From assembly GCA_016712035.1 (NCBI GenBank), contig JADJRT010000010.1:1-64000 (forward strand): 64,000 nucleotides of DNA, written 5' to 3'. Source of the DNA: Flammeovirgaceae bacterium. GTDB taxonomy: Bacteria; Bacteroidota; Bacteroidia; Cytophagales; Cyclobacteriaceae. Positions 8,467-17,363 of this stretch are shown here, in pieces. A model generated the notes under the pieces. That model was not told the origin of the DNA and did no database searches. It saw only the letters and a program-made list of their open reading frames with translations. Each line of letters starts with the position of its first letter. Within the stretch, counting starts at the first letter, position 1. The translations under genes and the position numbers were made by a program.

Positions 8467-9245
8467 ATGGAAAGGAAACAGATTGATGAGTTGGTAGCCA
8501 AGTATAATGAAGGATTGGCCGACCCTGCCGAAATCAAATTAATTGAAGAATTGATTGTTGCCGGTGAAGTTGATCTTGCCTCGTTGCATGAGTTGGCTCT
8601 GCTTGACGAGCAAATTCATAAAATGGAAGGAGCCTCGCCATCATTAAGCTTGGATGATAAATTCTATACAGCGCTGGCGGATGAAAAGCGAGCCTCGCGA
8701 AAAACGAATTCTTTTTCATTCCCTTCTTTGAATTCTTTATTCCCACGGTTGGCGATGGCGGCTGTCTTAATCCTTTCGGGATTTGCTGTTGGTTATTTTT
8801 GCAATCACCACAACAAAAAACCGAAGTGAGTGAGTTAACCAAAGAAGTGGGTGATCTGAAAGAAATGGTGATGCTTAGTCTGATGGAAAAAGAGTCGGCT
8901 ACGCAACGGTTAAAGGCGGTGAGTCTTACTTCGGAAATGGATCAGGCAAGTGATAAAGTAACGAATGCCTTGTTTGTTGCACTCAATAAGGACGAGAATG
9001 TAAACGTGCGGCTCGCAGCACTGGAAGCATTGAAACCTTATGTAAGCAAAAGTACTGTGCGCTTGAAACTGATTGAGTCAATTGAAGAACAGGCTTCGCC
9101 TTTGGTACAGGTGGCACTGGCCGAATTGATGGTTACTATGCAAGAAAAGCGGTCCGTAGATCAACTCAGGCAGTTATTGAAAGATGAACGTGTGCCCAAA
9201 GAAGTAAAATACAAAATATCCGAAAGTATCAAAGTCTTGATCTGA
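8467..9245 (+). CDS. Anti-sigma-like membrane protein with HEAT-type C-terminus, frameshifted
   Basis: Read as one gene of about 258 residues. The N-terminal 120 codons hold a short helical domain (VAKYNEGLADPAEIKLIEEL) and a membrane helix (about 95-111, LAMAAVLILSGFAVGYF). The continuation (from about 8799 in another frame) starts LQSPQQKTEVSELTKEVGDL, a coiled coil, then HEAT-like helices (VNVRLAALEALKPYVSKSTV, ASPLVQVALAELMVTM). The two frames overlap at 8799-8829, with the shift in the poly-A stretch around 8814-8820. Cytoplasmic helical domain, one membrane span and periplasmic HEAT part next to an ECF sigma gene suggest an anti-sigma sensor; that role is inference. Confidence 0.75.
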
Positions 9246-9257
9246 TCGGAGATATAA

Positions 9258-10160
9258 ATGAAATCGTATATGAAAACAATACTACTAGTTATGCTGTGTT
9301 TTATTCAGCTTGCCGGATTTGCACAGTCATTCAGTGAGAAGATCAACAAGGAGTTAGTTTTTGAGAAAAAGACTCCAGATAATACGCTCCTGGTTGCGAA
9401 TATCAATGGCGGCATAAGCATAATCGGTTATGAGGGAGATCGTGTAATAGTAGAAGTAACGAAAACAATAACCGCTAAAACAAATGAACGTCTGGAGCGT
9501 GGTAAAGCGGAGATAAAATTCGGAATAATGGATCGGGCAGACACATTGATCTTTTATACAGAAGGTCTATGCAGCAGGTTCGGAAAAGACAATAATAATA
9601 ATTGGGGGCGAAGCCAGAATGGTTGGGGTTACAATTGGGAAAGTAACAATGATGACGATGAATGTAAAACGCTTTATGATTACACACTTGACTATGTAAT
9701 CAAAGTGCCCCGATCAATCAATCTGGTTGTCAGCACCGTAAATCAGGGTAACATAAAAGTGGAAAGCCTGGACGGTGGTATCGTAGCTAATAATGTAAAT
9801 GGCAGTATAACACTAGCAGAAATTTCGCGGGAAGCATCCGCTAATACTGTAAATGGCGATGTGGATGTTACCTATATAGTCAACCCAAAAAAGGCTTGTC
9901 GTTTTTATACGTTGAATGGTGATATCAACGCGTGGTTTCAAAAAGGATTGACAGCCAATCTGAGTTTTGAAAGTTTTAATGGTGAGCTTTTTACTAACGT
10001 GGCACACCTGGAGTCGCTGCCCGTGGTAGTTGAGAAAAGTGAAACCAAGAATGGAATTAAGTATAAAGTGAATGGTAACCGATTTAAGATTGGTGCGGGT
10101 GGGGTTATGCTCGACTTCGAAACATTCAATGGAAATGTTTATTTAAAAGAAAAAATTTAA
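9258..10160 (+). CDS. Secreted DUF4097-like beta-repeat protein
   Basis: 300 residues with a signal peptide ending near FIQLAGFAQ. The mature protein is built of short beta turns with recurring Asn-Gly steps (VANINGGISIIGYEG, VESLDGGIVANNVNGSITLA, ANTVNGDVDV, YTLNGDINAWF, ESFNGELF, ETFNGNVYLK), the pattern of DUF4097/DUF2807 (head GIN domain) right-handed beta-solenoids. A conserved pair of cysteines (GLCSRF, DDECKTL) may form a disulfide. It lies 12 bp after the anti-sigma-like gene and 11 bp before a paralogue, so it belongs to the sigma operon. Function is unknown; an envelope structural or sensing role is plausible. Confidence 0.82.
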   Translation: MKSYMKTILLVMLCFIQLAGFAQSFSEKINKELVFEKKTPDNTLLVANINGGISIIGYEGDRVIVEVTKTITAKTNERLERGKAEIKFGIMDRADTLIFYTEGLCSRFGKDNNNNWGRSQNGWGYNWESNNDDDECKTLYDYTLDYVIKVPRSINLVVSTVNQGNIKVESLDGGIVANNVNGSITLAEISREASANTVNGDVDVTYIVNPKKACRFYTLNGDINAWFQKGLTANLSFESFNGELFTNVAHLESLPVVVEKSETKNGIKYKVNGNRFKIGAGGVMLDFETFNGNVYLKEKI

Positions 10161-10171
10161 CGAAAGAAAAA

Positions 10172-10975
10172 ATGAAAAAACAATTGTGGATAGCCGTATT
10201 ACTGGCATTAGCAACAATGACGTATGGACAGAGTTCAGGAGATTTTGCAGTACCCCTGAGTGATCCGACCAAACGAGGGAAATTAAAGGCTCATTTGAAT
10301 TATGGATCGATAACTATCCGGGGTACGGCCCGGAAGGATGTACTCGTTAAGTATGCGGCTACTGAGAATGAAGGGAAAGGCGACACAGGTGCTACCAAAG
10401 ATGGGTTGAAACGGATTGGTGGTGGCACGATGGATTTAGAGGTATCAGAAAATTCAAACTATATAAAGGTAGAGTCGGGGTCGTGGAACAATAAAATGAA
10501 TCTTGAAATTGAAGTGCCCTCTGGTTTTGATTTAAAGGTTAGCTCCTACAATGATGGCGATATTCTTGTTAGTAATATTCAGGGCGAGGTGGAGATTACA
10601 AGTTATAATGGAGAAATTACTGCCGAGAAAATTTCAGGCTCAGCCATAGCCACTACCTATAATGGCGAAATCCGGGTAACGTTTGAACAGGTAAAAGAAG
10701 GCGTGCCAATGTCATATACTACCTACAATGGCGATATTGACATCACCTATCCGGCCAACCTAAAAGCTACCTTTAAGATGAAAACGGAGCAGGGTGAAAT
10801 CCTGAGTGGGTTCGATATGAATATGATTAAGAATGGCCCCGTACAAAAGAAGGACACGAAATCGGGTACGTATAAAGTGGTGATAGATGAGTGGGTGAAG
10901 GGTGAAGTAAATGGTGGTGGACCGGAAGTTTCGATGCGGAACTATCATGGTGATATTATTATCCGCAAGAAGTAG
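10172..10975 (+). CDS. Second DUF4097-like beta-repeat protein
   Basis: 267 residues with a signal peptide cut after LATMTYGQ. It has the same Asn/Tyr-Asn-Gly turn pattern as its neighbour (HLNYGSITIRG, SSYNDGDILVSN, TSYNGEITAEK, TTYNGEIRVTF, TTYNGDIDITYP, RNYHGDIIIRKK). Last gene of the ECF operon, followed by a strong terminator at 10999-11039. The two tandem paralogues probably act together. Alternative: surface adhesin-like proteins, since no catalytic motif is visible. Confidence 0.82.
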   Translation: MKKQLWIAVLLALATMTYGQSSGDFAVPLSDPTKRGKLKAHLNYGSITIRGTARKDVLVKYAATENEGKGDTGATKDGLKRIGGGTMDLEVSENSNYIKVESGSWNNKMNLEIEVPSGFDLKVSSYNDGDILVSNIQGEVEITSYNGEITAEKISGSAIATTYNGEIRVTFEQVKEGVPMSYTTYNGDIDITYPANLKATFKMKTEQGEILSGFDMNMIKNGPVQKKDTKSGTYKVVIDEWVKGEVNGGGPEVSMRNYHGDIIIRKK

Positions 10976-10998
10976 CACTCCTTCAATCTCAATTCAAG

Positions 10999-11039
10999 CC
11001 GTTTCAAAGGTCAGTCTGATTTTTGAAACGGTTTTTTTT
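10999..11039 (+). terminator. Rho-independent terminator of the sigma operon
   Basis: Perfect 10-bp stem CCGTTTCAAA / TTTGAAACGG around a 13-nt loop, followed by eight T. It lies 24 bp after the last operon gene. Confidence 0.92.
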
Positions 11040-11148
11040 ATTAATTAATCGGAATCTATTTCTCTGATCGCTCTTCAAGGAATAAAGGCTACGTAGATCA
11101 GAGAGATAATAAATACTGAGTGATTGAAGGATGAACGGACTGTATAGT

Positions 11149-11595
11149 CTATTCCGAATGTCCTATTCCCTTCGCCATCAATCCCGCAAGCAGCGGAACA
11201 ATAAAGAGCAACGACAGCTCAAAGCGGAGCATCCAGAAAATAAGGGGTGGGGTTTTTACCAATTCATCAGGGTTGCCTTTTCTATTCTTAATGAAGAATA
11301 CCGTAGGATAAATAGATAACAAGCCTACCAAAATAAAGCAAGTAAGCTTGGTGTGAAAAATCCAGTTCTTGGTATAAAATACAGCAGGCTTGCCCAGGCT
11401 AGCTAACCACAACGTTAAACCTGCGGCCAACAAACTTAAAGCGGCAATTCCGTACACCGCATCGATCCGCGCCAGGCGCCCGAGTTCGTGCCGAGTCATT
11501 TCTTTTTTCAACAGCAAATGTTCGGAGACTAATGAACCAACAATGGCAAAAATGCTGATGAAGTGTACATAGCGTAGAATTATTTCCATAGACAT
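11149..11595 (-). CDS. DUF2214-family inner-membrane protein
   Basis: 148 residues with four predicted membrane helices: MEIILRYVHFISIFAIVGSL, AVYGIAALSLLAAGLTLWLA, LTCFILVGLLSIYPTVFFI and LSLLFIVPLLAGLMAKGIG. The first-helix histidine, the KxxxxHTKL stretch before helix 3 and the total length match DUF2214 proteins, whose function is unknown. It reads toward the sigma-operon terminator. An ATG three codons in (MEIILRYVHF) is an equally good start. Confidence 0.78.
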   Translation of the reverse strand: MSMEIILRYVHFISIFAIVGSLVSEHLLLKKEMTRHELGRLARIDAVYGIAALSLLAAGLTLWLASLGKPAVFYTKNWIFHTKLTCFILVGLLSIYPTVFFIKNRKGNPDELVKTPPLIFWMLRFELSLLFIVPLLAGLMAKGIGHSE

Positions 11596-11652
11596 AGTTA
11601 ATCAATTAAATATTCACCATGGGTAGGAAAGTGATCAGAGATTTTCATTTTT

Positions 11653-11877
11653 CTCTAATGCCGTCAGGTTTTTCAACCTTTAATGCCGTCAGGTTTTTCA
11701 ACCTGACGGTTGGTAATGCCGTCAGTTTTTCAACCTGACGTTTCTGAATAAGAACTAATTCAAATCCATTTTGTGATTATGAACTACCTTCGTTTCTCTA
11801 ATGCCGTCAGGTTTTTCAACCTGACGGTTTAGATTAAAAGTAGTTCAGATTAATCTGTCAGGTAGAAATGCCTGACA
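11653..11877. repeat. Cluster of CCGTCAGG-type hairpin repeats
   Basis: Four copies of a unit reading TAATGCCGTCAGG, TTTTTCAA, CCTGACGG: 11653-11679 (right arm truncated), 11681-11710, 11714-11740 and 11797-11828, plus a diverged relative at 11855-11877. Complete copies fold into an 8-bp stem with an 8-nt loop. A related hairpin occurs at 56166-56188. They fill the spacer between two minus-strand genes and could act as bidirectional transcription barriers or REP-like elements. Confidence 0.88.
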
Positions 11878-11907
11878 ATAAAGAAAATGCATGACTAGTA
11901 CTCATAG

Positions 11908-12948
11908 TTATTCAATTAAATAATAACCGTACGTAGCAAAGTGATCAGAGATGTTCATGGTTCGGTCAACACAATAGCCAACGGCCTTGATGTTATTGGA
12001 GTAGAATTGATGATCAATTCGAAGTAGGTAGGGTAGTTCATTAAACGTAAATCCAAAACCTCGCCCAACTTCTTCAAATGTATTCGGATACTCTTTTTTT
12101 AATTCTCGATAGTTATACGAATAGGGAGTTTCATTAAAATCACCACAAATTATGAATGGATAAGGTGATGCCTTAGTATGTGCAAGCAATTCTTTTATTT
12201 GTTGATTCCTTTTGATGGCCCCAAACTTAAGACGCTTAATCACATACCAGATTTTAGCTAAGCCGGTATTTTCCCGCAATTCAAGATTCATAGACGCAAG
12301 GTGAACATTATAGACCCGGATTGTTTTTCCATTCACGTTAAGATCAGCAAAGATGGCAGCATTGGGAGTTCCTTGGGCCTCGAACACAATTCCGGAATCA
12401 AGCATCGGAAACTTACTGAAGATGGCCATGCCCGGATTGTGATCCCTATCCACAACATCGGCTTGGAAGATATAACCTTGATATCCTTTTTTTTCTATTT
12501 GTCCAGTTGCATCCAGTGGAGCCCATTTTGGATTGGTGCTATATTCTTGAAGACATTTAATAGCCGCTGTATCATTGGCTACCCATTGAATCATTTCCGT
12601 AGAGAACTTGCTGTACGTTCTTGGCTGCCTGAAAAATTTTGCATTAAAACTGAGTACCTGAATAGAGTAGTTATTATTGCGTTTAGAATTGAATAGAAAA
12701 GTGCTTTGCAGAAAGGGCCAACCGATTAGAAGTGCAAGTAATGGCAAGGCGGCTATTTTTTTTCTTTGTAAGACTAATAGGATTAAAACTCCACATTGAA
12801 TGACGAGGAACAGAGGAATCAATTGACTTAAAAAAGAAGCTGGCCAAAACAAGACGGGAGAACAAAGTATACTTAGATAGCATAACATCGTAATCCCGAA
12901 TAAGTAAATCAAGACCCGCGTGCTCGTTAGCAGGCTAAATAATTTCAT
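11908..12948 (-). CDS. Membrane-anchored endonuclease/exonuclease/phosphatase (EEP) family protein
   Basis: 346 residues. Three N-terminal membrane segments (about 10-90: VLIYLFGITMLCYLSILCS, LIPLFLVIQCGVLILLVL, IAALPLLALLIGWPFL) precede a DNase I-like EEP domain. Visible motifs are VLSFNAKFF, the catalytic-Glu strand IKCLQEYS, YNVHLAS, FIICGDFNETPYSYNYRELK and RIDHQFYSNN, then ISDHFATYG with the catalytic His. All metal and phosphate-binding motifs are present. Substrates of this family range from DNA to lipids and sugar phosphates; the membrane anchor argues against a general nuclease. Probably periplasmic. Confidence 0.88.
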   Translation of the reverse strand: MKLFSLLTSTRVLIYLFGITMLCYLSILCSPVLFWPASFLSQLIPLFLVIQCGVLILLVLQRKKIAALPLLALLIGWPFLQSTFLFNSKRNNNYSIQVLSFNAKFFRQPRTYSKFSTEMIQWVANDTAAIKCLQEYSTNPKWAPLDATGQIEKKGYQGYIFQADVVDRDHNPGMAIFSKFPMLDSGIVFEAQGTPNAAIFADLNVNGKTIRVYNVHLASMNLELRENTGLAKIWYVIKRLKFGAIKRNQQIKELLAHTKASPYPFIICGDFNETPYSYNYRELKKEYPNTFEEVGRGFGFTFNELPYLLRIDHQFYSNNIKAVGYCVDRTMNISDHFATYGYYLIE

Positions 12949-12972
12949 GGATATGGAAAGAGCTAATGATCA

Positions 12973-14068
12973 TCACAGTTTAAAAAAGATCTTCTTCCTG
13001 TAAAGGAAATAACACAAGCCCCATTCCAAACCAAAAACACAAAGAGGTGCAACGACTGAAGTAATGGCAACCGGAGTTTGGATTATTTCCATTAAGCCAC
13101 TGGCGATTGCACTCGCGTATTCTGTAAACCACCGGTTACCAACAATTTCTATAAACAAATAGATAAAGATTGAATTCATTCCCACAATGGTAAAAAATAC
13201 CAGATATTTTCGATGGGCTTTCATATCAATCCAATAATAGCTTGCGGCAAGCGCCAGTAAACACCAACCCCCGGAGGCCAGTGTAAACGAACTGGTGGCG
13301 ATTCGTTTGATTATAGGGGTGGTTGTTACGTTTAAAACAAAGCCGAAGACAAGAGCAACTATGCAGGCAAGGAGTAAATAGTTTATCTTTTTTTATCGTG
13401 AATAGAACTCAATAATATTTTGCCCGCCAAGGCACCCCAGATGGTATGCGCAGCGGTAGGTATGCAGTTGATCGCAACCCATCCACCGGTATTTATCTTA
13501 TTCATTAAAACAAGATCCATAAAGTTTCCAAAGTTGTGTTGATCAACAAAGGGCTGGTCAAACCCGGGAATGTTTGTAAACCGGTATAGCACTTCTGTAA
13601 TTATTAACAATCCGAGACTCACCAAAATTTGGTTTTTGAATGACCATCGAAAGATGAGAAAGGCAACTAACATAGTGAATGAAAGTTGCGTGAGCACGTC
13701 CCAAAGTTCAAAAGAAAGCCCACCGGGTCTAACGGCATAATCCAACACGCCCCAAAAAAATAGCCAACCACTTCGTTTCAATGCTTTTGTTAGCTGATGA
13801 TTCCACGGTACGCCAGCCTCCGTTTGCTTATGTAACGAATAGGCCATTGCGGTGCCCGCTATAAACATAAATCCGGGTTGTATCAAATCCCAAAACCGAA
13901 GTCCATGCCAGGGATGATGAAAAAATTGAAGTACCAGATTTTGAATGACGGTGCCTTGGCTTATCTCAAACAAGTTATCGTAAAACCGGGTACTCTCCAA
14001 TACAAGCAGCACCATAATAAGCCCCGAAGAAAGTCAAGAGAGAGAAGGCGACTTGCTTTAGATTCCAT
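12973..14068 (-). CDS. DUF5009 / HGSNAT-like membrane acyltransferase, frameshifted
   Basis: About 365 residues over three frames. The start reads MESKASRLLSLDFLRGL, the typical SxDxxRG opening of heparan-alpha-glucosaminide N-acetyltransferase-like proteins, then MVLLVLESTRFYDNL, HHPWHGLRFWDLIQPGFMF and FIAGTAMAYSL. The main frame breaks at a poly-A run near 13384-13392 and continues INYLLLACIVALVFGFVLN, LASGGWCLLALAASYYWI and HRKYLVFFTIVGMNSIFIYL to 12973. Around ten membrane helices are predicted. The family transfers acetyl groups across membranes onto sugars. The frame changes near 14020-14040 and 13388 look like read errors because both sides match the family. Confidence 0.82.
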
Positions 14069-14186
14069 GTGGAAAGATAAAAAGATTTAGACTTCTTTTT
14101 TTATTACCTGATTCAGGTACGGACATCCTAAAATCTTGTCACGTTGTCCAGATAGCCGACTTGGACAGGCTCAGTCTGACATGCGC

Positions 14187-15416
14187 TTATTTCAATGCAG
14201 CCAATCGTTGTAACAGTGGCGGATGCGAATAATGAAAAAACACATAGATAGGATGCGGATACAGGTTGCTGAGGGAATCTACAGAAAGCCTTTTTAATGC
14301 ATTCGACAAAGCATGGCCATCAAAGGTTTCTTTGGCGTAGGCATCGGCCTCAAATTCATTTTTGCGACTTAGCATACTCATTAATAATCCTGTTATGCCT
14401 GAGATGGGGGAGAAGAGGATTCCAAAGGCGATAAGATTAAGATGAATGGCCTGCACATGGCCACCCAAGGCAAGAGACAGGTCGACATTAAAAATCATTT
14501 TAGAGAGAATGAACAGAATGAAGAAAACCTGAACGATAGAAATTAAATAGCTCCAAACGATGTGCTTCTTTTTAAAGTGACCTACTTCATGCGCCAGCAC
14601 GGCAACTAATTCTTCTTTCGTGTGATTCTTGATCAGCGTATCGTACAAGACAATTTTTTTCTTTTTGCCGATCCCCGAAAAAATGCGTTTCGCTTTGGCG
14701 GATCTTTTGATCCATCCATCACATAAATATTTTCTAACGGAAAGTTTACTTTCTTCGAGAACGTTTCGATTGCCTGATTTTAATTCCCCATCACCCAAAG
14801 GAGTAAGTTTATTAAAGAGGGGTAAGATTAAAGATGTGTAGAACATATTAACGAACAAAATAAAAGAGGCAGCCAGCAGCCCGAACCAGATCCAAAAATC
14901 GGGACCCAAAGAGTTGATGAGATAAATCAAAACAGAAAGTAAGGCACCTCCAATAACGGCACTAAGCGCGTATCCTTTGAGTTTATCCAGGATGAACGTC
15001 TTGGTGGTTGTTTTATTAAATCCAAACTTTTCTTCAATCACAAAAGTGCTGTAACACTGAAACGGGATAGTTAGTAGATCCGATACGATCATGAGCACAC
15101 CAAAGAAAACGAAGGCAAGTATTATTTCATTAGGAATGATGGGTCGCAATTGTGAGTCCAACCAACCGAATCCACCAAATAGTAACATGCCAAACGACAA
15201 AGCGAAACTAAAAGCTGAAGTCAGGAATGAAAATTTCGTTTGTACTTTCTGATACGCCAGTGATTTTTGATATTTTTCTTTATCATAAAATGATTCAATC
15301 TCAGCGGGGATATCTTTACGCTGGGCCTTCAGATTTATATAATCCAGCAATTGATCGAAGAAATAACTAACAGCGGATATGCCTAAAATAAGAAATAGAA
15401 TGGATTCGGGCTTCAT
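14187..15416 (-). CDS. M48 family metallopeptidase (Ste24/CAAX-protease type)
   Basis: 409 residues with the Ste24 layout: N-terminal membrane region (about 5-200) and a zinc protease domain with HEVGH at 276-280 and the third-ligand motif NEFEADAY at 353-360. LLTIPFQCYSTFVIEEKFGF is the family's N-terminal signature. Residues about 215-247 are scrambled although the frame stays open: conserved AIETFSKKVNFPLENIYVMD and DGSKRSAKANAFFSGIG can be recovered by reading neighbouring frames between 14675 and 14775, so several compensating indels are present. It faces the inner membrane and probably degrades or matures membrane proteins. It is 6 bp downstream of argH but unrelated to arginine. Confidence 0.9.
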   Translation of the reverse strand: MKPESILFLILGISAVSYFFDQLLDYINLKAQRKDIPAEIESFYDKEKYQKSLAYQKVQTKFSFLTSAFSFALSFGMLLFGGFGWLDSQLRPIIPNEIILAFVFFGVLMIVSDLLTIPFQCYSTFVIEEKFGFNKTTTKTFILDKLKGYALSAVIGGALLSVLIYLINSLGPDFWIWFGLLAASFILFVNMFYTSLILPLFNKLTPLGDGELKSGNRNVLEESKLSVRKYLCDGWIKRSAKAKRIFSGIGKKKKIVLYDTLIKNHTKEELVAVLAHEVGHFKKKHIVWSYLISIVQVFFILFILSKMIFNVDLSLALGGHVQAIHLNLIAFGILFSPISGITGLLMSMLSRKNEFEADAYAKETFDGHALSNALKRLSVDSLSNLYPHPIYVFFHYSHPPLLQRLAALK

Positions 15417-15422
15417 GCAAGA

Positions 15423-16755
15423 TTAATTCAGTAGCTTTTCAATCGCTTGTTTTGTTTTATCAAAACCGAAGCGATTTACGATTTGATTAAAGTTTGAGCG
15501 GATGTTGGCATTCATGAGGTTGCCCATGCTGCCCTCGTGGGTGTGGTTGATTTTTGTGGAATAGGAGAACTTTCCTTGTTCAATAGCAAGTCCGATATTT
15601 TTATAAGCATCACGAAAAGGCACGCCAGCTAACACTAATTTATTCACTTCCTCTACACTGAACAGAAATTTGTATTTCTCATCCTCGAGAATATTTTTCT
15701 TCACGTTAATAGCAGAGATCATGAGTTGGGTCATTGCCAAACAATTTTTTAAAGTAGTTATTGCCGGGAATAACTTTTCTTTAATTAGTTGTAAATCCCG
15801 ATGATAACCAGAAGGAAGATTGGTGGTAAGCATAGCCAACTCATTGGGCAATGCCTGCAGCGAGTTGCACTTAGCCCGAATCAATTCAAATACATCTGGA
15901 TTTTTTTTGTGCGGCATGATGCTTGAACCCGTAGTCAATTCATCCGGAAAGGAGATAAACGCGAAATTTTGATTGAGGAAATAGCGTTGCATCCATGGCT
16001 AACTTACCAAGCGTAGCGGCCACATTGCTCATGGCCTGAGCGAGTATCCGCTCGGTCTTACCACGTCCCATCTGTGCATATACCACATTGTAGTTCAGGT
16101 CTTCAAAGCCAAGCAACTGTGTAGTTAACGTGCGATTGAGTGGAAACGAGGAGCCATAACCAGCCGCTGAGCCCAGCGGATTTTTATTGACAATCTGATA
16201 AGCCCCTTGCATGGTTATCAAATCATCCATCAGACTTTCGGCATAGGCACCAAACCACAACCCAAAGGAGGATGGCATGGCCAATTGCAAATGGGTATAG
16301 CCTGGCAACAAGTTGTTTTTATGCGCCTCGCTTTTTGAAATCAAGAGCTCAAAAAGTTTGCTAACCTCTTCCGTGATTTGCTCAATTTCACTTCGCAGGT
16401 AGAGTTTAAGATCCACCAATACCTGATCGTTACGCGAACGACCACTGTGAATTTTTTTTCCTACATCACCTAGTTTTTTTGTCAGCAACAGTTCTACTTG
16501 TGAATGGATGTCTTCCACGCCTGGCTCAATAACAAAATTGCCGGATACGACATCAGCATAAATATTTTTAAGTTCTTTCTTTAAAAGGCTGAGTTCGTCC
16601 TTCGTTAATAACCCAATAGACTCCAGCATAGTGATATGGGCGATCGAACCCAAAACATCGAAGGGAGCCAGCTGTAAATCAAGAACAGGATCTTGGCCGG
16701 TGGTGAAGTCAGTAACTTCTTTTAATGAGTCTTTGTCTTTACTCCAGAGTTTCAT
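15423..16755 (-). CDS. argH: Argininosuccinate lyase, frameshifted
   Basis: Cleaves argininosuccinate to arginine and fumarate, the last step of arginine synthesis. The N-terminal frame has the substrate-binding stretch EDIHSQVELLL, KIHSGRSRNDQVLVDLKLYL and PGYTHLQLAMPSSFGLWFGA. The second frame (to 15423) has the fumarase/lyase signature TTGSSIMPHKKNPDVFELIR. The frame breaks near 15965-15990, where LAMDATLF should run into LNQNFAFISFPDEL; one base too many explains it. Reconstructed length about 444 residues, normal for ArgH. Final biosynthetic gene of the minus-strand arginine operon. Confidence 0.95.
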
Positions 16756-16787
16756 AGAATGTTTTACAGACGCAAGATACCGTATAA

Positions 16788-17363
16788 TTAGAGAAAATTA
16801 TGAAGTTTAAGATATTGAAGCAGCATAATGGTTTTGCCATCTTTAATTTCTCCGGTTTCTAACATCCTCCAGGCGTGATCGAAGGAGAGTTCAAGTACTT
16901 CAATATCTTCATGCCCATCCAATCCACCGCCTTCAGAAGTCTGCATCTCTTTCGAATATTCAGCGATAAAAAAATACACGATTTCTGTTACTGATCCGGG
17001 CGACATATAGGCTTCAAAAACTTTTTTTACATCCCGTATGGTGAAGCCCGTTTCTTCTTCCGTCTCTCTTCGAATGCAGTCTTCCGCGTTGTCCTGATCC
17101 AATAGCCCCGCACAGGTTTCAATCAACATACCGTCTGGGTTGCCATTGACGTAGGTAGGAAGCCGGAATTGCTTAGTCAGGATAACCGTTTTTTTCTCCT
17201 TATTGAAGAGTAGAATCGTAGCACCATTCCCTCGGTCATACGCCTCCCGATTTTGCTCGATCCAACTTCCATTGTTTCGCTTATAGTTGTAAGTTACTTT
17301 TCTTAATGTGTACCAATTATCGGATAGAATTTCTGTAGAAAGAATCTGTACGCGGTCGTTCAT
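16788..17363 (-). CDS. nudK: Nudix hydrolase, GDP-mannose pyrophosphatase (NudK) type
   Basis: 191 residues. The Nudix helix runs from G86 (AGLLDQDNAEDCIRRE, then TEEETGF at 101-107). Flanking motifs closely match E. coli NudK: ATILLFNKEKKTVILTKQFR, YMSPGSVTEIVYFFIAEYS and LETGEIKDGKTIMLLQYL. NudK hydrolyses GDP-mannose and related nucleotide sugars. It overlaps argE by 4 bp, so it is translationally coupled inside the arginine operon, although no arginine-related role is known. Subfamily assignment rests on motif order and length; substrate not proven. Confidence 0.85.
   Translation of the reverse strand: MNDRVQILSTEILSDNWYTLRKVTYNYKRNNGSWIEQNREAYDRGNGATILLFNKEKKTVILTKQFRLPTYVNGNPDGMLIETCAGLLDQDNAEDCIRRETEEETGFTIRDVKKVFEAYMSPGSVTEIVYFFIAEYSKEMQTSEGGGLDGHEDIEVLELSFDHAWRMLETGEIKDGKTIMLLQYLKLHNFL

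Noticed and set aside
11131..11319. 62-codon plus-strand frame
   Set aside because: Antisense to the 3' end of the DUF2214-like gene; no independent support.
14150..14180. Short GACAGGCTCAGTCTGACA-type motif, also near 24085-24155
   Set aside because: A widespread short dispersed motif in bacterial genomes; too few copies here to define an element or terminator.
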